Shown here one piece after another: positions 1-8,217 of a DNA stretch of 64,000 nucleotides (positions within the stretch are counted from its first letter, which is position 1; each line of letters opens with the position of its first letter). The DNA is from Caldilineaceae bacterium. GTDB taxonomy: Bacteria; Chloroflexota; Anaerolineae; Caldilineales; Caldilineaceae. The stretch spans positions 62,001 to 126,000 of the forward strand of contig JAPOVP010000056.1 of the NCBI GenBank assembly GCA_026708085.1, given 5' to 3'. The position numbers and the translations under genes are program-made. The notes under the pieces are model-generated. The model saw only the letters and a list, made by a program, of their open reading frames with translations, was not told the DNA's origin and did not search any database.

Positions 1-23
1 GCCGTACAGAAGGAGAAACGAAC

Positions 24-662
24 ATGAGTGACACCAATTTCGAGAAAACCGTCGGCACGCAAGACGGCGGCCAACCCAAACCCTGGGACCGGCAGCCCGG
101 CGAACCGGAGGATCGTTACTACTGGTTCCGGCTTTACCTGACCCAGCCAATCCCGCGCAAGGTCGCGCAGGTGGCCAAACTCATCGGCACCAATTCCAAG
201 AGAACCTATCTGTCAAAGATTGCCCGTGAGTGGCGCTGGGAAGAACGCGCTGTGCATTTCGACGCCGACAAGGCAGAGCAGCTTGTCATCCAGGCCGAAA
301 TGCGCGAGCAACTCCTTTTTGACAAGCTCTTCGAAGTGCAGTTTCATGGCCTGCTCGACACAACCCAGGCCATCGAAAACGCCGAAATCGACCGGATGGA
401 CCGCGACGAAGCGCGCGGCCACCTCTCGCAGATTGCGCGGCACCAGCGCGGTCTGCTCAGTTTCATTCTGCAACAGAATGAACAGGCAGCAGGGAGGTCC
501 CAGCAAGAGCTCGACGAGGCCCGCCTCGCGCAGGAGGTCGAGGAAGAGGCCCTGGCTATGATCGCGGAGGAGGAGGCAAGGACGGACGAGCAGTTGATGC
601 AGATCTATGGCGGTGATGAAGAGTCGGCAGAGACCTGCGGCGATTCCGAGGAAGACGGCTGA
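24..662 (+). CDS. hypothetical protein, terminase-small-subunit-like
   Basis: This 212-residue protein begins with a motif WDRQPGEPEDRYYWFRLYL and continues with a segment (about residues 45-75, VAQVAKLIGTNSKRTYLSKI) that reads like a helix-turn-helix followed by an aromatic stretch (EWRWEERAVHFD). That arrangement is common in small terminase or phage-regulatory proteins of Chloroflexota; the assignment is by pattern only. The C-terminal third is a charged, Glu-rich helix. The start is supported by AGGAG shortly before the ATG. The next gene starts with the same WDxQPGEP..Y..F.LYL motif, so the two are probably related. The function is not known. Confidence 0.55.
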   Translation: MSDTNFEKTVGTQDGGQPKPWDRQPGEPEDRYYWFRLYLTQPIPRKVAQVAKLIGTNSKRTYLSKIAREWRWEERAVHFDADKAEQLVIQAEMREQLLFDKLFEVQFHGLLDTTQAIENAEIDRMDRDEARGHLSQIARHQRGLLSFILQQNEQAAGRSQQELDEARLAQEVEEEALAMIAEEEARTDEQLMQIYGGDEESAETCGDSEEDG

Positions 663-826
663 TGCCGCCCCTGCGGTTTCCGCCGTTTCCGCCCGCGCCT
701 GCGCGCTGGGGAAAGGGGGCTTCGGCTCCCTCTCCCCGCCCACAGGCAGACTCAGCCGCGGCGGCGCGGCCGCAGATAACATATACCTTTACAACCGGCC
801 CGACCGGCGAATGAAAGAGGCCCAAA

Positions 827-1282
827 ATGAACAAGAACATAAGACTACAAGCATGGGATCAGCAACCCGGAGAGCCCAATCCCTCCTACGTCGCCTTCGT
901 CCTCTACCTCTCTCTCGGACCGAAGCGCGAACAGATCATCGGCAGAGGCGTCGGCCGTCAGATGTGGCGAATGCTCCTGGCCGGCATCGACCGCATGCAG
1001 GACGATACGCCCCTGCCGCTCGTCTGTGACATCATCTCCGCCGTACTGTACAACATGCTGTGCGAGGATGCCTTGGAGCAGATCGACAAGAGCGGCGATG
1101 ACTTTCACTTTTTCGAAAACTTTCACAACGGTCTGCATGGCGACGAGCAGCTGCTTTCCGCCGTCGAAACCATGCGCGCCAACCTCGAAAAGGTCAAAAA
1201 CGGCCAGGAGCTGCCGCCCCTGTCCTACCCCTCGCGCGGCCGGATCATGCGCGACGTCAAGCGCTTCCTGGAAAAAAGCTGA
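827..1282 (+). CDS. hypothetical protein sharing the WDxQPGEP motif
   Basis: The 151-residue product opens with WDQQPGEPNPSYVAFVLYL, which matches the N-terminus of the preceding gene, but the rest differs: there is no clear helix-turn-helix, and the C-terminus is basic (GRIMRDVKRFLEKS). A purine-rich AAAGAGG precedes the ATG. The 164 bp between it and the upstream gene is GC-rich and holds no ORF I can support. It is probably part of the same mobile or phage-derived pair. No function can be assigned. Confidence 0.55.
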   Translation: MNKNIRLQAWDQQPGEPNPSYVAFVLYLSLGPKREQIIGRGVGRQMWRMLLAGIDRMQDDTPLPLVCDIISAVLYNMLCEDALEQIDKSGDDFHFFENFHNGLHGDEQLLSAVETMRANLEKVKNGQELPPLSYPSRGRIMRDVKRFLEKS

Positions 1283-1539
1283 GGGGTAGCCGCTGACAAC
1301 CCCACCAGCCGCTACGCGGGCGCGGCCGACCGCCTTCCCGGTCAGTCGCGTCCGATGTGCCGCGCCTCAATCGCAACCTGCAGAGCTGCAATCCCGCTGC
1401 GCCTCTCCCCCTCTTCACCCGCTGCCGCTCGCTCACGCATGCCAGCGCGGGCCGGTTGTACGGGGGGCAGTTGTGGGAGCATTCGGTATCATATGCAAAT
1501 CTGCCTCCATCCTGATATGAGATCCAAAGCATCAGAGAT

Positions 1540-1568
1540 TTGACAGCTCCACCCACAAATGTTATAAG
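1540..1568 (+). promoter_or_regulatory. sigma-70-type promoter of hsdM, leaderless geometry
   Basis: TTGACA at 1540-1545 (consensus -35) is followed by a 17-bp spacer and TATAAG at 1563-1568 (5 of 6 matches to the -10 box). The hsdM ATG at 1575 lies 7 nt after the end of the -10 box, which is where transcription should begin, so the mRNA would have no leader. The only Shine-Dalgarno-like bases (AAGG) lie inside the -10 box. Confidence 0.7.
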
Positions 1569-1574
1569 GCGAAT

Positions 1575-3425
1575 ATGACGAATATATCAGAACTCCGCGA
1601 TATTCCCGCTACACTCCGCGCCCTGCGCGCCGAACTCGACCTCACGCAGGAGCAACTCGCCGACCGCCTCGGCGTTGCATTCGCTACAGTTAATCGCTGG
1701 GAGGGTGCCGCAGCCAGACCCCAGAAGGCCGCGCGGGAGGCGATAGCGGCCCTGGCCGTCGAAGCCGGACTCGACATGGAAGCGGTGGCCGCAGAGCCGG
1801 TTGACTCGGCGGCGAGCATCACCCGGCGGCGGCGTGCACGCAGTTCAAGCGTTCCCTCGACGAAGACCATGGAGCAGATGCTGTGGGACGCGGCCTGTTC
1901 CATCCGCGGCGCAAAGGAAGCGGCCAAGTTCAAGGATTACCTGTTGCCGCTCCTCTTTCTCAAACGGCTGTCGGATGTCTTCGATGACGAGGTCGAGCGC
2001 CTCGGCGAGGAATATGGCGACCATGCTCTCGCGCTTGAGATCGTCGAGGACGATCACGAACTGCTGCGTTTCTATCTACCGCCCGAAGCGCGTTGGGGGA
2101 TTATCAGTGGACGCAAGGAACATGACTGGCCGCTCGACGGCAGGGGGCAAAAAACGCGACCTGGGGATATTGGGGAACATCTGACAAGGGCAGTGCGCGC
2201 CGTGGCGCGCCACAATCCTTCACTTTCCGGTGTGATCGATCTGGTCGATTTCGCAGCCGAACGCAACGGCGAACGCGATATCAACCCGGCAAGACTCGCC
2301 GCCGTGGTAGAAACCTTCTCCGATCCCCGTTACCGCATCGGGCTGGCCGATGTGCAGCCGGATTTTCTCGGCCGCGCGTACGAGTTCTTGCTGCGCAAGT
2401 TCGCCGAGGGTTCCGGCCAGAGCGCGGGCGAATTCTTCACGCCGACAGAGGTCGGCTATCTGATGGCCCACATCTTGCGCCCGCGGCCCGGCGAAAAGTG
2501 CCACGACTATGCCTGCGGTTCAGCCGGCCTGTTGATAAAGTTGCAGATCGTCGCCCGTGAACTCGATCCCACAAGCCGGATCCTTCTTCAACTCCACGGC
2601 CAGGAGCTCCAAGCCGAAAGCTACGCCGTCGCCCGCATGAACGCCATCATCCATGACATGGAGGCCGATGTGCAGCGCGGCGATACGATGATCAATCCGA
2701 GATTCAGGACCGCGGACAGTAAGATCCGCACATTCGACATTGTCGTCGCCAATCCGATGTGGAATCAGCCTTTCGACCCGGAGCTTTTCGCCAGCGATCC
2801 TTTCGACCGCTTCCGCACGCAGGGCGGCATCACGACCAGTAAGGCGGATTGGGCTTGGCTCCAGCACACGCTTGCCTGCCTGAACGAACGCGGGCGCTCC
2901 GCTGTCGTGCTCGACACTGGCGCGATGACGCGAGGGTCGGGCAGCAAACACGAGGACAGAGAGCGCAACATACGCAGATGGTTCGTTGAACACGACCTTA
3001 TTGATGGCGTCATTCTGCTGCCCGATAATCTCTTTTACAACACCAGCGCCGCCGGCGTCATCGTAGTCCTGTCCAAACGCAAACCCGAGTCGCGAAAAGA
3101 CAGAATCGTACTCGTCAACGCCAGCGAACGGGTAAAAAAGGGCCGCCCCAAGAACTACATCCCGGAAGAAGAGATTCGCCCGCTGGCAGCGGCTTTTGTG
3201 AAGGGCGAGCAGGTCGAGGGCGAGATTGCCGTCATCACACGTGAGCAAGCGAGGGAGGCGGATTACAATCTGAGTCCCAGTCGATGGGTTGGCACTCACC
3301 GAACAGAAGACATGAAGCCAATCGCTTCACTTATTGAAGAATTGGAAAGTCTGGAGGAACACGACGCTGAATTAACCTCTGTTCTACTCCACATGCTCCG
3401 CCCTCTTCGTGGAGATGTATTATGA
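1575..3425 (+). CDS. hsdM: type I restriction-modification DNA methyltransferase HsdM with N-terminal XRE domain
   Basis: This is the N6-adenine methyltransferase subunit of a type I R-M system; with HsdS it methylates the recognition site. Residues ~12-60 form an XRE helix-turn-helix ([20 protein letters not shown]), which is not part of the classical HsdM. The HsdM N-terminal helical domain follows from ~residue 95, then the SAM-binding motif I as [10 protein letters not shown] (D311) and the catalytic motif IV as NPMW (N393) in place of the usual NPPF/Y. NPMWN is typical of one HsdM subfamily, whose following sequence ([25 protein letters not shown]) is also present, so the enzyme looks intact. 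Its stop overlaps the hsdS start as ATGA. The fused repressor-like domain suggests autoregulation of the operon. Confidence 0.93.
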   Translation: MTNISELRDIPATLRALRAELDLTQEQLADRLGVAFATVNRWEGAAARPQKAAREAIAALAVEAGLDMEAVAAEPVDSAASITRRRRARSSSVPSTKTMEQMLWDAACSIRGAKEAAKFKDYLLPLLFLKRLSDVFDDEVERLGEEYGDHALALEIVEDDHELLRFYLPPEARWGIISGRKEHDWPLDGRGQKTRPGDIGEHLTRAVRAVARHNPSLSGVIDLVDFAAERNGERDINPARLAAVVETFSDPRYRIGLADVQPDFLGRAYEFLLRKFAEGSGQSAGEFFTPTEVGYLMAHILRPRPGEKCHDYACGSAGLLIKLQIVARELDPTSRILLQLHGQELQAESYAVARMNAIIHDMEADVQRGDTMINPRFRTADSKIRTFDIVVANPMWNQPFDPELFASDPFDRFRTQGGITTSKADWAWLQHTLACLNERGRSAVVLDTGAMTRGSGSKHEDRERNIRRWFVEHDLIDGVILLPDNLFYNTSAAGVIVVLSKRKPESRKDRIVLVNASERVKKGRPKNYIPEEEIRPLAAAFVKGEQVEGEIAVITREQAREADYNLSPSRWVGTHRTEDMKPIASLIEELESLEEHDAELTSVLLHMLRPLRGDVL

Positions 3426-4654
3426 CGTCTAAGTGGCCGACTGAAGCAGTTGGGAATTGCTTGAAACGATTATCGCTCGGTCCGCATCCGAAGTTGCAGA
3501 CACGCCATTATAAGCAGGTCGGCAAGTATCCAATCGTCGATCAGGGCCAGTCTCTGGTCGCCGGATGGACAGACGATGACCAGGGCTTGATTTCTTCAGT
3601 GCTGCCAGTCATTGTCTTTGGAGATCACACTCGCACCTTCAAATATGTGGATTTCCCGTTCGTGCGAGGCGCTGATGGCACCCAGATCTTGAAACCAAGG
3701 AGAGATATTCATCCACGCTTTTTCTATTACGCCTGCAGAGCAATTGACCTGCCGAGCCGTGGATACAACCGCCATTTCAAGGGGTTGAAAGAAGAGGAGA
3801 TCCCATTGCCATCTCGCGTTGTGCAAAATTGTATTGCATACGTTCTCCATCGTGTGGACGAAGGCATTGTAGTTCAAGACCTGCAAATCGCAACTTACAA
3901 AGACTTGAAACGCGCCACAATGCAGGAACTGTTCACCCGCGGCCTGCACGGCGAAGCGCAGAAGGAAACCGAAATCGGCCCGATGCCGGAGAGTTGGATT
4001 ATCAAACCAATCAACGAACACTTCTCAGTTGTTTCCGGAGGGACCCCGTCACGAAAGACACCTGCTTTCTGGACTGACGGAACGATTCCCTGGGTAAAGA
4101 CTACCGAAGTCAATTATGGCATGATTCGAGAGACCGAAGAACGAATTACTCAAGCTGGACTTGATCAGTCCGCGGCAAAGCTGCTTCCACCTGGAACGTT
4201 GCTTCTTGCGATGTATGGGCAGGGCGTAACGCGAGGAAAGGTTGCCATTCTGGACATTACGGCGTCGTGTAATCAAGCATGCGCTGCGATCAATCCAGAC
4301 GACGACGTGGTCGATACCAAATACCTCTACTATTTTCTCTCCTATTGCTATGAAGAAATCCGGCAACTGGCACATGGTGGGCAGCAACAGAACTTGAACT
4401 TGGAAATTGTGCGTGCCCTTTCGGTAGCGTACCCAGGGATTCGGGACGAACAACACGAAATCATCGCCACCCTAGACCCCATAGACCGCAAGATCGATCT
4501 GCACCGCCGCAAACGCGCCGTCCTTGACGACCTGTTCAAGGCACTGCTGCGCAAGCTGATGACAGGAGAGATTAGCGCTTCTCAACTTAACTTACCCCCT
4601 TCGCCGTCCGTTCTCACAGATACTACAATAGGAGAATTTACGTTAAATGAGTGA
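3422..4654 (+). CDS. hsdS: type I restriction-modification specificity subunit HsdS
   Basis: The 410-residue protein has the two-half architecture of HsdS: a first target-recognition domain (~1-130), a central conserved helix (~150-180, ending [13 protein letters not shown]), a second target-recognition domain (~190-340, starting [19 protein letters not shown]) and a C-terminal conserved helix ([20 protein letters not shown]). The two recognition domains set the two halves of the bipartite DNA target. It overlaps hsdM by 4 nt and the next gene by 8 nt, which indicates translational coupling. The first recognition domain is lower in GC than hsdM, as is common for exchanged specificity domains. 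Confidence 0.93.
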   Translation: MTSKWPTEAVGNCLKRLSLGPHPKLQTRHYKQVGKYPIVDQGQSLVAGWTDDDQGLISSVLPVIVFGDHTRTFKYVDFPFVRGADGTQILKPRRDIHPRFFYYACRAIDLPSRGYNRHFKGLKEEEIPLPSRVVQNCIAYVLHRVDEGIVVQDLQIATYKDLKRATMQELFTRGLHGEAQKETEIGPMPESWIIKPINEHFSVVSGGTPSRKTPAFWTDGTIPWVKTTEVNYGMIRETEERITQAGLDQSAAKLLPPGTLLLAMYGQGVTRGKVAILDITASCNQACAAINPDDDVVDTKYLYYFLSYCYEEIRQLAHGGQQQNLNLEIVRALSVAYPGIRDEQHEIIATLDPIDRKIDLHRRKRAVLDDLFKALLRKLMTGEISASQLNLPPSPSVLTDTTIGEFTLNE

Positions 4655-7600
4655 AATGAACCACGAGATTTCAGGAACTGACTCCCACATTGACCCTATG
4701 AGTAAGTTTGGCAATCAGGCCGTATCCCGACCAAGTGAACTTACACCTAGTGAATGGATGCGAAAGCGCCGTCCGAACCTTTACTCTGACACTCAGGATT
4801 CTGACGTTCCCCAGCTACCAATAGCGGTGTTCGAATACCATTTGGACACGCTCACCGACCGCAAACAGGAATACCAGTTCGAGCACTTCTGTCGGAAGCT
4901 GGCAGAAAGCGAGATCTGCCCAAACTTGCGTCCGCAGACCGGACCCACGGGCGGAGGAGATAGCAAGGTTGATTCCGAAACTTATCCGGTTGCCGAAGAG
5001 ATTGCAGAGCGGTGGTGGATCGGTACGCCATCAGCTGGAAAGGAACGATGGGCCTTCGCCTTTAGCGCGAAAAAAGACTGGACGTCCAAAGTCAAGGCCG
5101 ACGTTAAGAGCATCTTGTCCACAGACCGGGATTACAAGTGTATCTACTTTTTCACAAATCAGTTTGTTAGTGACAAGAAACGGGCTGACGCAGAGGATTC
5201 GCTCTCGAAGGAAGCAGAAATTCCTGTTTACATCGTCGATCGCACTTGGGTCGTGGAGAAGGTCTTTGCGGCGGGTCACCAGCAGCAAGAGATTTACTTC
5301 GCTGCGTTGGGCATTAATGATGTGAATAGAGAGAAGAAGGCCCGCCCAGGCCCTCGGGACACAGAGAGGCTTGAAGAGCTTGAGAAGTTGGACAAGCAGG
5401 TAGCCGACCCATCGCGCTATCAGGGTGCGCGCTATCAACTGGTCGAGGACTGCCTGCGAAGCGCGCTCTTGGCCAGGGGACTAGAGCGTTCTCGAAGTGA
5501 GGTTGAGGCGCGCTTCAGGCAGGCAGACCGACTGGCACGCGAACTGGACTATAATCAGCAGCGATTGCGAATTGCATACAATCAGGCTTGGACAGTCTAC
5601 TGGTGGTACGAGGACTATACGGAATTCGACCAGCTTTACGATATCGTTGAGCAACACGCCAAGAATTCCGACCAAGCTTCCGACGCAGATCTTCTTTACA
5701 ACCTCTGGACGCTCCTGCCATCTATAGTAGATCATGTCCAGAAAACCCGGTTCGAATCCCGCTCTCAGCGACTGGACACTATGCTTGCGAACCTAGCGGG
5801 CGAATCAAGACGACCTAACAACGCCCTCCAGGCACGAACTAGCCTAACACTGATGCGGACAATTCTAGCTTACCACTCCGGCAAAGCAACAGAGTCTGAA
5901 GAGGGTTGGCGCAATCTTTCAAAGATTGTTGATCGATCAAAAGGACTAGGATCATTCTCGGTAGAGTATCTGTTTGACCTCGCCCAGGAACTTGGCGATT
6001 TTATTGACAGTCCGGCATTCGACGCATTTTACGAAAAAATTGCAGACACAATGAGCGAGCGCCGTAGCGAGGGTGAAGCGGGGACGGCCTATTTCAGACG
6101 CGCCAGTCAAAAGCTGGAGAAGGGGAAGCCTTACGAGGCAATTCAACTGTTCGGCCGTGCTGAGGAATTATTAATCAAGAGAGAGTATCGAAGACAACTG
6201 TGGATGACACTTCTCGGCATCAGCCATGCCTTTGAACGCGTAGGCCTTCTGTGGGCTGCCCGGAATAAGGCGCTGGCGGCTTCTGACCTTGCTTTAGAGG
6301 TATTTAAGGAACAAGGGCAGTTGACTCCTTCATCACTGATTGCTCTTAGGTGGCTTGTGTGGCTCGAACTTAAGTTGGGACGGATCCCCCATATCCTGGA
6401 AGCGATTTCCTTTTCGAATCTGGTTGCCGCACAACTCGACCTGCCTGAAGATCGGTTGGAGGTCTTTGACGAGGAAAGGGCAATACAAGAAGGCGTGCTC
6501 GGTATCCACTTTCTCAATCTCCCCATGGACGCACTCTCAAACGTGACGCGCTTGCCCAACACTTTACAAGAGTTAGGGCTCGACCTCGCTCGGATTGCGT
6601 TGCTATTTGTCCTTGGCCATGAGCATGTTCTGCGTGAAGAAGAATTCCTTGATGATTACAGAGATGCGGAGGCTGTGCAAAGCTTCTTTGAATTGTGGCA
6701 GGATCAGCCTGCTGCCGAAGACATTCCTTCTCAACCCACGTTAGTAGATGGGAAGACCAGCACACTGAGGTCAATTATCCTCGGCTCGGAAATCGTTATC
6801 GAGACGCCCAATAACGAAGTATCTTTTGGTATCGCCGAATCCCTCCTCAGTACTTTGGAGGCGTTCTTGTCCACTTGTGATGATGGGGAGGCATTCCCGT
6901 ATCGCGAGCATGTAACCATAGTCGTTTCGCCGTCCGCACAATTGCACGGAACCCCACAAATCACATTGCCCGATAACGATAGTGGTTCCATTCTGATAAC
7001 GCACCCGGCTGATATATGTTTCAAAACAGCCGCGGAACGTCAAGACTTTATGGAGTGGCTCAGAGAGAGTCTCCTGCAGATCGCTTGTTCCATGCTTATG
7101 ATACGTGACACGGAAGGTTGGGCTGAACAGGTAATTGGCAAGGAACGCGGGTTCTCACGCGCTCTGACCTCTGGTAATAGCCTGGCACTTACCAAAAGTC
7201 TCTTTGGTGAACCAGTAAAGATGAAATTGTCAGATTGGATAAAGCAAGATGACCAGAACTACGAAGCACTTCGAGATAAGCAATGGAGGACGGAGAAGTC
7301 TGCGAATGAAAACAACTCAATGGAATCTGTGATATTCAGCAGTGATTCATCCCCTGCCAAACTGTTTGACAGAGAACGCCTCAAACATACGGATCAACGC
7401 GTACTTACGCCGATTGACACGCACTTGTGGAATCGCGCTCAGTGGCGAGGGACTGGCTTTGAGTGGAGTCTCGACTCTGGCGACCCACCAATCCTCGCCA
7501 TAGGATTTGAAGACGAAAAAGCCGGCCAAGAAATCTTTAGAGCATGGAGAGACCGGTGGGGCAGCACAGATGAGAACGATTTCATTAGAGTGGCTATCAT

Positions 7601-8012
7601 CACCGGGTTGTCCGAACAAAAACCTGCCGATTACACCGTTGCCATAGGACCAAACCCTCGCCACATGGTGAAAGACGGCCAAAAGGCCGTCTGGCTGCTA
7701 TCAAGATCCCTTCGAATGTCAGCAAGTTCCTCGACAAATCTAATCAACTTTGTCCAGGCCTACAGAGCATTTGGAATCTTTTTCCTCGCACCGGTGTTAT
7801 TGAGTAGCAGTAAAAACATAGCAGGAGTACCTTCCCGTCAGTTTGCGATCGCCAAACGGCACTTAGTCATCCGTGAGGCTTGGCAAATAGGTGAAAACGA
7901 TCCCGACATTTCCGTCTTAGACGAAGATGACGAACCCATCATCCCTGAAGGAGTGACAGACCCTCCCGTTGACAGAGCTCTTACGCGAATCCGGACAAGA
8001 AGAGAACGGTAA
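4647..8012 (+). CDS. large unrecognised protein embedded in the R-M operon, PD-(D/E)XK-like N-terminus
   Basis: I do not recognise this 1121-residue protein. Residues 1-60 look disordered. Residues ~70-215 resemble a PD-(D/E)XK (Mrr-like) nuclease fold: a helix with E79, then GGGDSKVDSE (D105, D109), a hydrophobic strand ending FAFSAKK (S-x-K142 in place of E/Q-x-K) and a later strand VYIVDRTWV. Residues ~230-700 are mostly helical and Leu/Ala-rich with TPR-like spacing (KGKPYEAIQLFGRAEELL). The C-terminal ~250 residues include a mixed alpha/beta segment (PILAIGFEDEKAGQEIFRAW, later YTVAIGPN) of unknown family. The start lies inside hsdS, with GGAG 12 nt upstream, so it is translationally coupled to the R-M genes. 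An accessory effector of the R-M system, or an independent defence gene riding in it, is an inference. Confidence 0.85.
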   Translation: MSEMNHEISGTDSHIDPMSKFGNQAVSRPSELTPSEWMRKRRPNLYSDTQDSDVPQLPIAVFEYHLDTLTDRKQEYQFEHFCRKLAESEICPNLRPQTGPTGGGDSKVDSETYPVAEEIAERWWIGTPSAGKERWAFAFSAKKDWTSKVKADVKSILSTDRDYKCIYFFTNQFVSDKKRADAEDSLSKEAEIPVYIVDRTWVVEKVFAAGHQQQEIYFAALGINDVNREKKARPGPRDTERLEELEKLDKQVADPSRYQGARYQLVEDCLRSALLARGLERSRSEVEARFRQADRLARELDYNQQRLRIAYNQAWTVYWWYEDYTEFDQLYDIVEQHAKNSDQASDADLLYNLWTLLPSIVDHVQKTRFESRSQRLDTMLANLAGESRRPNNALQARTSLTLMRTILAYHSGKATESEEGWRNLSKIVDRSKGLGSFSVEYLFDLAQELGDFIDSPAFDAFYEKIADTMSERRSEGEAGTAYFRRASQKLEKGKPYEAIQLFGRAEELLIKREYRRQLWMTLLGISHAFERVGLLWAARNKALAASDLALEVFKEQGQLTPSSLIALRWLVWLELKLGRIPHILEAISFSNLVAAQLDLPEDRLEVFDEERAIQEGVLGIHFLNLPMDALSNVTRLPNTLQELGLDLARIALLFVLGHEHVLREEEFLDDYRDAEAVQSFFELWQDQPAAEDIPSQPTLVDGKTSTLRSIILGSEIVIETPNNEVSFGIAESLLSTLEAFLSTCDDGEAFPYREHVTIVVSPSAQLHGTPQITLPDNDSGSILITHPADICFKTAAERQDFMEWLRESLLQIACSMLMIRDTEGWAEQVIGKERGFSRALTSGNSLALTKSLFGEPVKMKLSDWIKQDDQNYEALRDKQWRTEKSANENNSMESVIFSSDSSPAKLFDRERLKHTDQRVLTPIDTHLWNRAQWRGTGFEWSLDSGDPPILAIGFEDEKAGQEIFRAWRDRWGSTDENDFIRVAIITGLSEQKPADYTVAIGPNPRHMVKDGQKAVWLLSRSLRMSASSSTNLINFVQAYRAFGIFFLAPVLLSSSKNIAGVPSRQFAIAKRHLVIREAWQIGENDPDISVLDEDDEPIIPEGVTDPPVDRALTRIRTRRER

Positions 8013-8163
8013 CATTTAGTTCAATTGGCTTGGTGCCGAAAACAACACTCGTAGTTTTTCGTCAAAAGCATTGCATTAGTCGGTTTGCTATATTCAGGTC
8101 AGCAAAGAAGGATGGTTTTGGTCCAGACAAGTGACATGAGATCTGCAAACAGCCGAGGTGCTA

Positions 8164-8217
8164 ATGCCAGTCTTCGAGCAAACAGTCCCGGGCGCGGTGG
8201 AACTTCAACATGCATAA
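8164..8217 (+). other. possible mini-ORF or frameshifted N-terminus ahead of hsdR
   Basis: An ATG at 8164 is preceded by GAGGTG at good spacing and opens 17 codons ending in TAA at 8215-8217, overlapping the annotated hsdR start in another frame. Removing one T near 8212-8215 would join these codons in frame to the HsdR sequence KDDAIYIT. It is either a coupling leader peptide or a single-base frameshift in the original HsdR N-terminus. The rest of the 197-bp gap between the large gene and hsdR shows nothing I can name. Confidence 0.3.

Noticed and set aside
5746-5760. T-arm-like sequence GGTTCGAATCCC, as in tRNA genes
   Set aside because: It lies inside the 1121-codon gene, and no acceptor, D or anticodon stem can be built around it.
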